Part shown: positions 17,697-30,687 of the stretch, in pieces
Position numbering within the stretch: the stretch's first letter is position 1
Layout of the letters: every line of letters starts with the position of its first letter
Origin: Aliiglaciecola sp. M165
GTDB lineage: Bacteria; Pseudomonadota; Gammaproteobacteria; Enterobacterales; Alteromonadaceae
NCBI RefSeq assembly: GCF_007197995.1
Contig: NZ_VKKH01000007.1
Location: forward strand, 186,001-250,000
Reading direction: 5' to 3'
Length of the DNA: 64,000 nucleotides
Notes under the pieces: model-generated
The model's input: the letters and a program-made list of their open reading frames with translations, nothing else
What the model was told of the DNA's origin: nothing
Databases searched by the model: none
Made by a program: the position numbers and the translations under genes

Positions 17697-18157
17697 ATGC
17701 AAAAAGCAAAAAGTCCTTTGCAAAAACTGTTCGCAAAACAGCAACCTAAAGTTAATACCAATCCACATAAAGAAGTGATTAGTCAGAATGCGCCCAGCGG
17801 TTTTTGAACAAAGCGTCGCTATGCCCGAAGGGTGGTTCCCTTTCAAATAGCGACAATGCAGGTCAAAAACCGCTGGGACATTCCCTTTGTGGTTCGCAAC
17901 GAAGTTGGAGATATAAATGGGCGTACTCAGCGTTGCTTGAACTTAAAAGAGCCCCACTCTTCCTTCATTCAAGCGCCTTGATTACGCCCATTTACTTTCT
18001 CGCTGCCTGACCACTTCTTTATGCGGATTGGTATAAGTTTACTAATCGAAAATCGGCGCTGTTAAAAGCCTTTTCTGATGACAACCATAAAATCATCGCT
18101 GAATTAATCAAGAAATGGTTGGAAGAGGACAATAAAAGACCCAAAAAATCTCATTAG
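17697..18157 (+). pseudogene. Small gene split by a MITE
   Basis: An ATG frame beginning MQKAKSPLQKLFAKQQPKV runs into the MITE and stops after 36 codons (TGA inside the element). After the element the same frame continues as KFTNRKSALLKAFSDDNH and ends KRPKKSH at 18157. Removing the 278-bp element plus one TAA copy restores one open frame of 59 codons, rich in Lys and with a helical, charged C-terminal half (IIAELIKKWLEEDN). I do not recognise the family. That the two parts join in frame at the exact target duplication is good evidence that it was a gene. No clear ribosome binding site is seen. Confidence 0.65.
17756..18033. mobile_element. MITE (278 bp) with nested hairpins
   Basis: Terminal inverted repeats of 31 bp with 4 mismatches (TACCAATCCACATAAAGAAG at the left, its inverse at the right), flanked by TAA direct repeats. 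No transposase. Inside are two further hairpins: CCCAGCGGTTTTTGA/TCAAAAACCGCTGGG (17793-17877, containing GTCGCTAT/ATAGCGAC) and AAATGGGCGTA/TACGCCCATTT (17915-17993). A 3-bp TAA duplication would suit mobilisation by an IS5-family (IS1031-like, TNA target) transposase; that is inference. It interrupts a small gene. Confidence 0.88.
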
Positions 18158-18241
18158 TCATAAAAAATTACATTTCACTAATAGCTATATCAGGGAATTT
18201 AGTTAGGATATACATGTTTAAATTTCAGGTGAGTATGTAGT

Positions 18242-20104
18242 ATGGCAAATGGGACCAGTTGGACAAAATCCTTTTTTATGGGAATTTGGACAGTCTTAAA
18301 TTTCAGTAGAAAACTGTTTTTCAATTTTATTTTCATTTTATTAGCGATCGGCTTAGTCCTGGTGCTTATGAAAGACGATGGGGCAATAGTTGTGCCAGAT
18401 AGCAGCGCTTTGGTGTTGAATCTGGAAGGCGACATTGTTATTGAAGAGCGTTATGTTGATCCCTTCGACAAATTCCTTCAAGAAGCCTTTGATCAACAGG
18501 AAGAAAACCCTGAAGTATTGTTACGTGATGTATTGTTTACCCTTGAAAATGCCAAACACGACAAACGTGTAAAAGCATTGGTTCTGCAACTTCAGGGACT
18601 GCGTAGCGGCGGAATGGATAAACTTCAGCAAATTGCCGGAGCAATTGACAGTTTCAAAGAAAGTGGCAAACCTGTCTATGCCATTGCTGATTATTACACT
18701 CAAAATCAATATTTTTTAGCGAGCCGCGCAGATAGCATTTATCTAAACCCAATGGGCGCGATGATGTTCGAAGGCTACGGGCGCTACAGAACCTACTTTA
18801 AAGCTGCTTTAGAAAAGCTCAAGGTCACTACACACATTTTTAAGGTAGGGACATACAAATCAGCTGTCGAACCATTTATTCGTGATGACATGTCTGAACC
18901 AGCAAAAGAAGCGAATCAAGCTTGGTTAAATACCTTATGGCAACAATACAAAAACGACGTCGCATCAGCCAGAGAATTACCGGTAGAAAACTTCGATGAA
19001 GAGATCGAAAATTTCTTAGAAAAATTCGAAAAAGCCGATGCCGATTTTGCGACCTATGCGTTGGAAAATGGTTGGGTCGATGCATTAAAAACCCGCGAAC
19101 AGGTTCGTACAGAAATGATTGAGCTTGTCGGTGCCGAACAATCTGGCAGCGATTTCAAACAAATTAGCTACGACCAATACCTTAAAGTCATCAAGGCTCC
19201 TTTCAACATTCCTAAACCTAACGTTGAACATGTGGCAGTTGTCGTGGCTAAAGGCACCATATTGAATGGTACCCGTAAAGCCGGAGAAATTGGTGGTGAT
19301 AGTACGGCCAAATTGCTTAGAAAAGCGAGATTGGATGATTCCGTGAAAGCCGTTGTATTGCATGTTGATTCACCGGGTGGAAGTGCATTTGCGTCTGAAA
19401 TCATTCGTCAAGAAGTTGAAAACCTTAAAGCCGCTGGCAAACCTGTTGTGGCACTAATGAGCACCTATGCAGCTTCCGGTGGTTACTGGATATCGGCCAG
19501 CGCTGATCAGATCTGGGCAGCACCTAGTACGATCACAGGGTCAATTGGCATATTTGGTATGTTCATGACATACGAAAACACCTTGGATTATTTAGGAATA
19601 CACACAGATGGTGTGGGTACTACTGACTTTGCAGGGATTGGCGTAAGTCGCGCGCTAGATCCTCGTGTGGGTCAGTTGATCCAAATGAGTATCAATCATG
19701 GTTACGAGCAATTTATAGGCTTGGTGGCAGAAGAGAGAGATATGACGGTTGAAGCGGTCGACAGCATTGCTCAAGGTCGCGTATGGATTGGTGAAACGGC
19801 GTTAGAACTTGGCTTAGTCGACAATTTAGGATACTTGGACGATGCAGTCAAAGCCGCCGCTGAGTTGGCAAGTTTGGACAGTTTTGACACCAAGTATATT
19901 GAGCGCGAACTGAGCCCTGGTGATAAGTTCTGGCAAGAACTCTTTGGCGAAGCTGCCGTTGTGTTTGGCAAGGCGAGTTTTGCCCAAAGCGACTCCAAAC
20001 TAATGGGGCTAGTGAAACAGTTGGTTAACGAATTTGACGCTGTGGCAAAATTTAATGACCCTAAAGGTGTTTACGCACACTGCTTGGGATGCGAGATTTT
20101 CTAA
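18242..20104 (+). CDS. sppA: Signal peptide peptidase SppA, 67K type
   Basis: The protein has 620 residues: an N-terminal membrane anchor (about 28-44, FNFIFILLAIGLVLVLM) and two tandem peptidase S49 halves. The Ser/Lys dyad of the family is visible: Lys206 in KVGTYKSAVEPF of the first half and Ser381 in DSPGGSAFASEI of the second. It degrades signal peptides left in the inner membrane, facing the periplasm. It begins 84 bases after the disrupted small gene. Confidence 0.95.
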   Translation: MANGTSWTKSFFMGIWTVLNFSRKLFFNFIFILLAIGLVLVLMKDDGAIVVPDSSALVLNLEGDIVIEERYVDPFDKFLQEAFDQQEENPEVLLRDVLFTLENAKHDKRVKALVLQLQGLRSGGMDKLQQIAGAIDSFKESGKPVYAIADYYTQNQYFLASRADSIYLNPMGAMMFEGYGRYRTYFKAALEKLKVTTHIFKVGTYKSAVEPFIRDDMSEPAKEANQAWLNTLWQQYKNDVASARELPVENFDEEIENFLEKFEKADADFATYALENGWVDALKTREQVRTEMIELVGAEQSGSDFKQISYDQYLKVIKAPFNIPKPNVEHVAVVVAKGTILNGTRKAGEIGGDSTAKLLRKARLDDSVKAVVLHVDSPGGSAFASEIIRQEVENLKAAGKPVVALMSTYAASGGYWISASADQIWAAPSTITGSIGIFGMFMTYENTLDYLGIHTDGVGTTDFAGIGVSRALDPRVGQLIQMSINHGYEQFIGLVAEERDMTVEAVDSIAQGRVWIGETALELGLVDNLGYLDDAVKAAAELASLDSFDTKYIERELSPGDKFWQELFGEAAVVFGKASFAQSDSKLMGLVKQLVNEFDAVAKFNDPKGVYAHCLGCEIF

Positions 20105-20130
20105 TTCGTTGACACCTTGAACAAACCCAA

Positions 20131-20168
20131 AGGGGCTAATAATCTTGTATTTAGCCCCTGCTCTTTTA
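20131..20168 (+). terminator. Terminator after sppA
   Basis: Stem AGGGGCTAA/TTAGCCCCT (9 bp, 11-nt loop) followed by GCTCTTTT, 27 bases after the sppA stop codon. Confidence 0.7.
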
Positions 20169-20190
20169 TCGCCATTCAGTTTACAAAATA

Positions 20191-20685
20191 ATGATCCTCA
20201 CATACGACCAACGACGATTAGCACAACAAAAGTTAGAAAGCTGCATACACAAGGCTCAAACACATTTTAATTGTCACTTTAACATGCCCTTACTGGCCTT
20301 TAATCAGCGGGGTAAAATAGCCGGAACCGCTCATTTACAGCGAAACCTAATCAAATTGAATGCTGTGTTGATGGCTGACAATATGGATACTTTCTTACAA
20401 GAAGTCATTCCTCACGAAACAGCGCACATTGTCGTTTACCAAAAGTTTGGAAGAGTAAAGCCTCACGGAATTGAGTGGCAAAGTGTCATGCGTGATGCAT
20501 TCGATTCTCAGCCTGAAGTCAGGCATTCTATGGACGTCAGTAAAACCCAAGGGCAAATCTTTCAATATAAGTGCGGTTGTGGACCCGTAATGTTGAGTGT
20601 GCGCCGGCACAATAAAGTAGTTCGGGGCAAACAGACCTACATGTGCAGAAATTGCCAACAAGCATTAACTGCCATCCAAAATTGA
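20191..20685 (+). CDS. sprT: SprT family zinc metalloprotease-like protein
   Basis: The protein has 164 residues, the SprT length. The zinc-binding HExxH is HETAH (His75, Glu76, His79) with a third histidine in KPHGIEW (His92). A C-terminal zinc ribbon has CGC and CRNC cysteines. It is related to the SPRTN protease domain; the bacterial protein's role is not firmly known. It starts 86 bases after sppA, with a terminator between. Confidence 0.9.
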   Translation: MILTYDQRRLAQQKLESCIHKAQTHFNCHFNMPLLAFNQRGKIAGTAHLQRNLIKLNAVLMADNMDTFLQEVIPHETAHIVVYQKFGRVKPHGIEWQSVMRDAFDSQPEVRHSMDVSKTQGQIFQYKCGCGPVMLSVRRHNKVVRGKQTYMCRNCQQALTAIQN

Positions 20686-20758
20686 GAACATTGATTGGTT
20701 GATTGAGTTCTACTAGTTCAGGGTGGGATTCATCAATCTAATCCAGGATTGGGGTCAA

Positions 20759-21205
20759 CTAGAACCAGCGCTTAGTGAAAACCCGATCCAGTTCTGTGAA
20801 GGCCATCTTCAATAACTTAGCGAGTTCTTTGTAGCGGGGTTTTGCTTTGATTTCCGAAACCCTGACACCCTGCTGCTTCATTTTATGGTGGATCTCGACA
20901 TACCATGCCTTTAAAGCAGGAGGAAGTACTTGATTAGAACGATGTCCAAGCCACATTAACCCTTGCAAAGGTAAACTGAGAAAAAACGCAGCGATTGCGA
21001 TAGCTTGTGGAATAAACGAGTCGCCAAATTGGTTAATAAACAATGCTGCGCTGACCACAGCAACAGGCGGCATAACAGATATAGAAAATTTAGTCGCAGC
21101 AATTACCCTGCACTCTGGAAACAGTGCATAAAGCTCTTTTTGCATCGGCCAGGTTTTCATATACGACTGACCGTCTCTAAATATACCTGTAATACTTTGC
21201 GACAT
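20759..21205 (-). CDS. yfbV: UPF0208 membrane protein YfbV
   Basis: From the ATG at 21203-21205 (MSQSITGIFRDGQSYMKTWP) the product is 148 residues, close to E. coli YfbV (151). The pattern GQSYMKTWPMQKEL, then two membrane segments around VMPPVAVVSAALFI and AAFFLSLPLQGLMWLG, then LPPALKAWYVEIHHKM is family-specific. In E. coli YfbV affects chromosome macrodomain organisation at Ter. A longer frame to 21250 is unlikely to be translated. Confidence 0.88.
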   Translation of the reverse strand: MSQSITGIFRDGQSYMKTWPMQKELYALFPECRVIAATKFSISVMPPVAVVSAALFINQFGDSFIPQAIAIAAFFLSLPLQGLMWLGHRSNQVLPPALKAWYVEIHHKMKQQGVRVSEIKAKPRYKELAKLLKMAFTELDRVFTKRWF

Positions 21206-22540
<1,335 letters not shown>

Positions 22541-22617
22541 GCTATAACGGTTATTGTTTAAACAGTCACCCATTTCAGTCGGCACTGCTTGTGCAAGCGT
22601 GCCGGCAAAGTAGTTTT

Positions 22618-23316
22618 ATGATTTCCTTACACAAACTAGATTCCTCCAACCATTTTCCTCACCCCAACGAGGCACTAAATGAACCTAATGGGTTGTTGGC
22701 ATTTGGTGGAGACCTTTCCGCTTCACGATTGCTTTGTGCGTACCAAAATGGCATCTTCCCTTGGTTCAGTGAAGGCGAACCCATACTCTGGTGGTCACCA
22801 GATCCTCGTGGAGTGTTATTCACGGATCAATACAAGCCGAGCAAGAGCTTGAAAAAGTATCTTCGCAAATCAGACCTGCGAGTCACTACCGATTACGTTT
22901 TTGATGCGGTTATTGAAGAGTGTGCAAACGCCCCCAGAAAAGATAACGGCACATGGATAACCTCCGACATGGTCAATGCATATAAAGCACTGCATAGGCA
23001 AGGTGACGCTCATTCAGTCGAAGTATGGCGTGATGATTCACTTGTTGGTGGTTTATATGGTGTATTTGTCAACAATATCTTTTGTGGCGAATCTATGTTC
23101 AGCAAAGAGAGTAATGCGTCTAAAGTTGCATTTCATCTACTGGTACAATGGTTAAAAAACCGCGGTGTTAAAATGATAGACTGTCAATTGCAAAACCCCC
23201 ATCTGCAGAGTTTAGGTTGTATTACGATCCCTAGAAGTGAGTTTTTGACAATTATAAAAGCTAATCAAGACAAAAATCCAAGCTTCGTATGGAAGCCTAG
23301 TGAACTTGAAAGGTGA
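22618..23316 (+). CDS. aat: Leucyl/phenylalanyl-tRNA-protein transferase
   Basis: The product is 232 residues from the ATG at 22618 (MISLHKLDSSNHFPHPNEAL). Family motifs include EPNGLLAFGGDLS, FPWFSEGEPILWWSPDPRGV, and VFVNNIFCGESMFS. It adds Leu or Phe from tRNA to proteins with N-terminal Lys or Arg, making them N-degrons for ClpS/ClpAP. The stop overlaps or abuts the start region of bpt. An upstream in-frame start at 22489 would overlap trxB and is unlikely. Confidence 0.96.
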   Translation: MISLHKLDSSNHFPHPNEALNEPNGLLAFGGDLSASRLLCAYQNGIFPWFSEGEPILWWSPDPRGVLFTDQYKPSKSLKKYLRKSDLRVTTDYVFDAVIEECANAPRKDNGTWITSDMVNAYKALHRQGDAHSVEVWRDDSLVGGLYGVFVNNIFCGESMFSKESNASKVAFHLLVQWLKNRGVKMIDCQLQNPHLQSLGCITIPRSEFLTIIKANQDKNPSFVWKPSELER

Positions 23317-23318
23317 AT

Positions 23319-24020
23319 ATGAAATTTGGTCTGACTCAAGAGTTTGTTTGTAGCTATCTTCCTAATAAAGAAGAACAATTATTAGTCTTTGTCAGCGACA
23401 CCGGACAATGCACTGGTACTCAATACAGTGTACTCATAGAATCTGGTTTTCGTCGCAGTGGCGATCAAGTTTATCGGCCTCATTGCCGGGACTGTAACGC
23501 CTGTCAGTCAATTAGAGTTCCGGTTAATCAATTTCGCTTGAGTAAAAGCCAAAAACGGAACTTGAGTAAAAATAAAGATATTAAGGTATTCTATAGCCGC
23601 CAAGATAAGCCAGAGTATTTTCCTATTTATCAAAGTTACATTGATACTAGGCATACTGATGGGAGTATGTACCCCGCTACTTTGCAACAATATGAAAGTT
23701 TTATTTTAACTCAGTGGATGGAATCTGAGTTTATTGAGTTCTATGTTGAAGAAGAATTAATTGGAGTAGCTGTAACTGATGTTTTACCCAATGCCTTTTC
23801 AGCACTTTACACGTTCTTCAAACCCGAATGGCAAGATCGTTCACTGGGGACCTTTGCTATTTTGCAACAAATCGCTTACGCGCAGGCACAAAACAAATCG
23901 TTTTTATACCTCGGCTATCAAATTGATGCCTGTAAAAAAATGAACTATAAAGCCAATTTTTACCCTCATGAGCGCTTTATTGACAATAAATGGCAATTAA
24001 AAGCAAAAAAAAGTGACTAG
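23319..24020 (+). CDS. bpt: Aspartate/glutamate leucyltransferase
   Basis: The product is 233 residues from the ATG at 23319, with AAAGG at the right distance. A GTG at 23313 overlapping the aat stop is an alternative. It shows the ATE N-terminal cysteines (HCRDCNACQSIRVPV) and C-terminal FLYLGYQIDACKKMNYKANF. It transfers Leu to N-terminal Asp or Glu, extending the N-degron pathway. It is tightly linked to aat and infA. Confidence 0.94.
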   Translation: MKFGLTQEFVCSYLPNKEEQLLVFVSDTGQCTGTQYSVLIESGFRRSGDQVYRPHCRDCNACQSIRVPVNQFRLSKSQKRNLSKNKDIKVFYSRQDKPEYFPIYQSYIDTRHTDGSMYPATLQQYESFILTQWMESEFIEFYVEEELIGVAVTDVLPNAFSALYTFFKPEWQDRSLGTFAILQQIAYAQAQNKSFLYLGYQIDACKKMNYKANFYPHERFIDNKWQLKAKKSD

Positions 24021-24086
24021 TCGCTTTACACTGGGGCGGTAATTGGGCAAAATCTGCGCGGCATTTTTGACACTTATTTGAGGTAA

Positions 24087-24314
<228 letters not shown>

Positions 24315-24343
24315 CGTTTGATCATCGTTGATGATGAAATAGG

Positions 24344-24372
24344 AAAGCCCAGCAAAGTGCTGGGCTTTTTTC
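24344..24372. terminator. Terminator between infA and clpA
   Basis: Perfect 10-bp stem AAGCCCAGCA/TGCTGGGCTT with loop AAG and a T-run on the plus strand. It ends infA and, to a lesser degree, could serve the convergent clpA. Confidence 0.88.
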
Positions 24373-24381
24373 GTTTTTGCG

Positions 24382-26646
24382 TCAGACTTTGCTGGCTTCT
24401 TTTTTCGCAGGATCTTTGTAGTCAAATTTAAGTGCATCTTTACTGACGCTCACTTTGACACTACCACCATTTATTAGTTGGCCAAACAGCAATTCATTGG
24501 CCAACACTTTTTTAATGTGTTCCTGCATAACTCGAGCCATAGGTCTTGCACCCATTGATCGATCATAGCCTTTTTCTGCAAGCCATTCTCTAGCATTGTC
24601 GTCAATTTCAAGGGAAACACCCTTGTTATCCAATTGCACTTGAAGCTCGACAATAAACTTGTCTACAACCTGCAAGATCACATCGGTTTCTAAGTGATTA
24701 AACCAAATGATGGCATCAAGACGATTTCGAAACTCTGGAGTGAAGATTTTGTTCACTTCGCTTAATGCATCATGGCTGTGATCTTGTTGTTTGAAACCAA
24801 TTGATTTACGCACAGTTTCTTGCACCCCAGCATTGGTCGTCATCACTAATACAACATTTCTAAAATCGACCTTACGTCCATTGTTGTCCGTCAGTGTGCC
24901 ATGATCCATGACTTGAAGCAGGATGTTGTATATATCGCTATGGGCTTTTTCTATTTCATCTAGCAACACAACGCTGTAGGGGTTTTTAATTACGGCATCA
25001 GTCAACAAGCCCCCCTGATCAAAGCCGACATACCCTGGTGGTGCTCCAATTAAACGGCTTACTGCATGACGCTCCATATATTCAGACATATCAAAGCGAA
25101 CTAATTCTACACCCATAATTTTGGCTAGTTGTTGCGTGACTTCTGTCTTTCCAACCCCTGTTGGACCAGCAAACATAAAGTTGCCGATAGGTTTAGTTTC
25201 ATTACCCAAACCTGAGCGCGACAATCTTATCGCATCGGAGAGTGTTTCAATCGCTTGGTCTTGACCAAATACGACAAGCTTCAAATCTCTCGTGAGATTT
25301 TTCAGCGTTTCCTTGTCTGATGCAGACACCGATTTTTCTGGGATCCGCGCCATTTTAGCGATAACATGCTCGATCTCACCAACACCTATTGTTTTGCGAC
25401 GTTTAGAGGCAGGGACAAGACGTTGGGAAGCGCCAGCTTCATCAATAACGTCAATCGCTTTATCTGGCAGGTGACGTTCATTGATATATTTCGCGGACAA
25501 TTCTGACGCAGCTTTAATCGCCTGATTGGTAAAGCGCACACTGTGATGTTTCTCATAACGACTTTTTAAGCCCATCAAGATTTTGGTAGTGTCTGCAACA
25601 CTGGGTTCCACCACGTCAATCTTCTGGAAACGACGGGCTAGCGCGCGATCTTTTTCAAATATTCCTTGATACTCTTGATACGTAGTCGAGCCAATACAAC
25701 GTAATTCACCGCTACTGAGCTTAGGTTTTAATAAGTTAGACGCATCCATTACGCCACCAGAGGCGGCACCGGCTCCAATAATTGTATGGATTTCATCGAT
25801 AAACAAAATAGCGTCATCGTCTTTGCTCAGTTCTTTTAAAATGCCTTTTAAGCGTTTTTCAAAATCGCCTCGATATTTGGTGCCCGCTAAAAGCGCCCCC
25901 ATATCCAATGAATGCACTGTTGATGTTGCGATCACGTCTGGTACTTCACCGTTGACGATTCTGTACGCTAAGCCTTCTGCAATAGCGGTTTTTCCGACAC
26001 CGGCTTCACCCACAAGCAGTGGGTTGTTCTTACGGCGTCGACACAAAATTTGAATGGTTCGTTCAAGTTCTGCGTCACGGCCAATAAGCGGATCTATTTT
26101 GCCGTCTTTGGCTTGAACATTAAGATTGGTCGAGTACTTTTCAAGAATCGAAGTATTTTCGTCTGAATCAGATGATTCCTCTTGACCTTCCATGCCTGAT
26201 TCATCTTCATTTTTACTCACACCGTGAGAAATGTAGTTCACTACATCGAGCCGTGTGACATCTGCTTTTTTAAGAATATAAACAGCTTGAGATTCTTGCT
26301 CGCTGAAAATTGCTACTAAAACATTGGCGCCAGTCACTTCATCTTTGCCAGACGATTGAACATGAAAAACGGCACGTTGCAGCACGCGCTGGAATCCGAG
26401 TGTTGGCTGAGTTTCTTTTTCACCACTGTGGTCGTCTAGAATCAACGGTGTGGTGTCTTTAACAAAATCTATTAGCTCTGCCTTAATAGAATCTATATTC
26501 GCACCACATGCCTTGAGCGCTTCCCTAGCGGCTTTGTTCTCCAACAAAGCAAGTAACAAATGCTCTACGGTCATGAACTCGTGACGATGCTCTCTTGCAA
26601 AAATAAAAGCTTCGTTAAGGGTTTGCTCCAAATCTTTGTTTAACAT
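24382..26646 (-). CDS. clpA: ATP-dependent Clp protease ATP-binding subunit ClpA
   Basis: The protein has 754 residues, as usual. An N-terminal Clp repeat domain (MLNKDLEQTLNEAFIFAREH) is followed by two AAA+ modules with Walker A motifs GEAGVGKT and GPTGVGKT and Walker B LFIDEIHT and LLDEIEKA. It unfolds substrates and feeds them to ClpP. It lies 30 bases downstream of clpS and is probably co-transcribed with it. Confidence 0.98.
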   Translation of the reverse strand: MLNKDLEQTLNEAFIFAREHRHEFMTVEHLLLALLENKAAREALKACGANIDSIKAELIDFVKDTTPLILDDHSGEKETQPTLGFQRVLQRAVFHVQSSGKDEVTGANVLVAIFSEQESQAVYILKKADVTRLDVVNYISHGVSKNEDESGMEGQEESSDSDENTSILEKYSTNLNVQAKDGKIDPLIGRDAELERTIQILCRRRKNNPLLVGEAGVGKTAIAEGLAYRIVNGEVPDVIATSTVHSLDMGALLAGTKYRGDFEKRLKGILKELSKDDDAILFIDEIHTIIGAGAASGGVMDASNLLKPKLSSGELRCIGSTTYQEYQGIFEKDRALARRFQKIDVVEPSVADTTKILMGLKSRYEKHHSVRFTNQAIKAASELSAKYINERHLPDKAIDVIDEAGASQRLVPASKRRKTIGVGEIEHVIAKMARIPEKSVSASDKETLKNLTRDLKLVVFGQDQAIETLSDAIRLSRSGLGNETKPIGNFMFAGPTGVGKTEVTQQLAKIMGVELVRFDMSEYMERHAVSRLIGAPPGYVGFDQGGLLTDAVIKNPYSVVLLDEIEKAHSDIYNILLQVMDHGTLTDNNGRKVDFRNVVLVMTTNAGVQETVRKSIGFKQQDHSHDALSEVNKIFTPEFRNRLDAIIWFNHLETDVILQVVDKFIVELQVQLDNKGVSLEIDDNAREWLAEKGYDRSMGARPMARVMQEHIKKVLANELLFGQLINGGSVKVSVSKDALKFDYKDPAKKEASKV

Positions 26647-26676
26647 ATTTTCACCCTCTTATATCTACTCCCAAAA

Positions 26677-26997
26677 CTACGCCTGTTCCATCGAGCACAT
26701 TAACGGGTGCTGATGCTTTCTGGCGTATTGGTTTACTTGCATGACTTTTGTTTCAGCAATTTGCGCAGTGTAAATGCCACACACTGCCCTTCCTCGATAA
26801 TGTACTGTTAACATAAGTTGATTGGCTTTTTCCGCATCCATATTAAAAAAGCGCATTAACACCTCGATGACAAAATCCATAGGTGTGTAGTCATCATTGT
26901 TCAACAAAACCTTGTACATCGGTGGCGGCTGTACTTTCTTTTTGACTGCTTCGAGGTACTTGTCGTGGTCGATGCTGATCGTATTATCTTTACTCAT
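26677..26997 (-). CDS. clpS: ClpS adaptor protein
   Basis: The product is 106 residues from the ATG at 26995-26997 ([18 protein letters not shown]). The N-degron pocket motif [13 protein letters not shown] and [19 protein letters not shown] identify ClpS. It binds N-terminal Leu, Phe, Trp or Tyr and delivers proteins to ClpA. A TTG two codons upstream is in frame but unlikely to be the start. Confidence 0.96.
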   Translation of the reverse strand: MSKDNTISIDHDKYLEAVKKKVQPPPMYKVLLNNDDYTPMDFVIEVLMRFFNMDAEKANQLMLTVHYRGRAVCGIYTAQIAETKVMQVNQYARKHQHPLMCSMEQA

Positions 26998-27203
26998 ATA
27001 CAAATAATAGTGTGGTTATGACAATAATTGTGGTGTTTTTATCAATTTTTGTCGATTAAATTAAATTGACCTTGACATTACCCGGTTAAAATATCTACAT
27101 TTTACATAAGGCAGTTTGTTGTGTTGTCGGGTTGCCTTGTCTTCACACTACTATTGTGGGGACTATGAAGTGTCAGTTCAAGGGATTAAGAGGAAGCAGA
27201 AGT

Positions 27204-27422
27204 ATGGCGGTTGGAAAAGTCAAATGGTTTAACAATGCGAAGGGGTTCGGTTTTATTATCCCTGATGACGGAGGCGAGGACATTTTTGCCCACTACTCCA
27301 CTATCAAAATGGATGGTTATCGTTCGCTTAAAGCAGGCCAGGAAGTCACTTATGAAGTGCAGCAGGGACCGAAAGGTTTGCATGCTGAAAACATAGGCAT
27401 CAGTGACGAACCCGAAAGGTAG
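27204..27422 (+). CDS. cspD: Cold shock-like protein CspD
   Basis: The product is 72 residues from the ATG at 27204, preceded by AGGAAG. The RNA-binding motifs KGFGFI and DIFAHY (RNP1/RNP2) and the start MAVGKVKWFNNAKGFGFI are typical. In E. coli CspD inhibits replication in stationary phase and sits next to clpS as here. A longer frame from 27132 is unlikely. Confidence 0.93.
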   Translation: MAVGKVKWFNNAKGFGFIIPDDGGEDIFAHYSTIKMDGYRSLKAGQEVTYEVQQGPKGLHAENIGISDEPER

Positions 27423-27460
27423 TTAAACTCGACTTACTACGTATCGAAAAAGTACAAAAT

Positions 27461-27488
27461 AAAAAAGCAGGCCATAGGCCTGCTTTTT
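27461..27488. terminator. Bidirectional terminator between cspD and icd
   Basis: AAAAAAGCAGGCC/GGCCTGCTTTTTT with loop ATA, between convergent cspD and icd. A-runs and T-runs on both sides suit both directions. Confidence 0.88.
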
Positions 27489-27514
27489 TAATGGTTCACT
27501 GAATATGTTGAATA

Positions 27515-29776
<2,262 letters not shown>

Positions 29777-29943
29777 CTAGATCACGTCAACCATAGGCGT
29801 TTGGCTAAACACCTCGTGATATAGTTTAAAAAAAGGATCCACAAGAAATTTTAGACAATCAATCTCACTTCACCAGTAAAATTTTTAGGAATCAATCATA
29901 TATGGGGTAAACTTGGTTTACCAGTAGCAGCTATGGCATTTTT

Positions 29944-30537
29944 GTGGCAAACCACCATTACAAAAAAAGACCCTCTCGAAAACCTGCGCGCCCTGCCCCG
30001 GCAGACACGGTTATCGTATTGTTCAACAAACCCTTCGATGTATTAACTCAGTTCACGGATGGACAAGGGAGGAAAACATTAAAAGATTTTATCGACGTTG
30101 CCAATGTTTATGCCGCCGGGCGATTAGACCGTGATAGTGAGGGTTTGTTGGTTCTCACTAATAATGGCAAGTTACAACATAAAATTTCCAGTCCTAAACA
30201 CAAGATGGAAAAAACCTATTGGGTACAGGTAGATGGTCAAATAACCCAAAGCGCAATCGAACATTTAGAACAGGGCATCACCTTGAACGATGGTAAAACG
30301 CTTCCCGCAAAAGCGAAAATCATTGAAGCCCCAGATATCTGGCAACGGGTTCCGCCTGTCAGGTTTCGCGCCAACATACCAACAAGCTGGATTTCGCTTA
30401 CCATTAAAGAAGGCAAAAATCGTCAGGTACGCAGAATGACAGCAGCGGTTGGCTTTCCTACCTTGAGATTAATTCGTTATGCCATCGGCGATTGGACCTT
30501 AGAAGGGATTAAGAGCGGCGAATATAAAGTGATATAG
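29944..30537 (+). CDS. rluE: 23S rRNA pseudouridine synthase, RluE type
   Basis: The product is 197 residues from a GTG start (no ATG in frame nearby). A basic N-terminus is followed by the RsuA-family fold without an S4 domain. The catalytic Asp is in the motif AAGRLDRDSEGLLVLT, and GKNRQVRRMTAAVGFPTLRL is the conserved end. RluE modifies position 2457 of 23S rRNA in E. coli and is also next to icd there, which supports the call. Confidence 0.9.
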   Translation: MANHHYKKRPSRKPARPAPADTVIVLFNKPFDVLTQFTDGQGRKTLKDFIDVANVYAAGRLDRDSEGLLVLTNNGKLQHKISSPKHKMEKTYWVQVDGQITQSAIEHLEQGITLNDGKTLPAKAKIIEAPDIWQRVPPVRFRANIPTSWISLTIKEGKNRQVRRMTAAVGFPTLRLIRYAIGDWTLEGIKSGEYKVI

Positions 30538-30687
30538 ATTGGCTAAAATTACTTAACTAAATATTCCTTCTTCAATTGATAACTTATAGCCAAATTGTTC
30601 TTTTTCTTCGGTCTGTATTGGTTCCACTAAGTTGTTTATTTTGCTAGACTTGCCGCCCAATTTAAACGCAGTAATATCCAAGGAAAT

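Noticed and set aside
17680-17697. ATATTGGTATTAA as a third MITE end
   Set aside because: Only about seven bases resemble the MITE terminus and there is no partner repeat; treated as chance.
17804-18010. 68-codon frame inside the MITE
   Set aside because: It is made of the element's inverted repeats, has no ribosome binding site and no transposase features.
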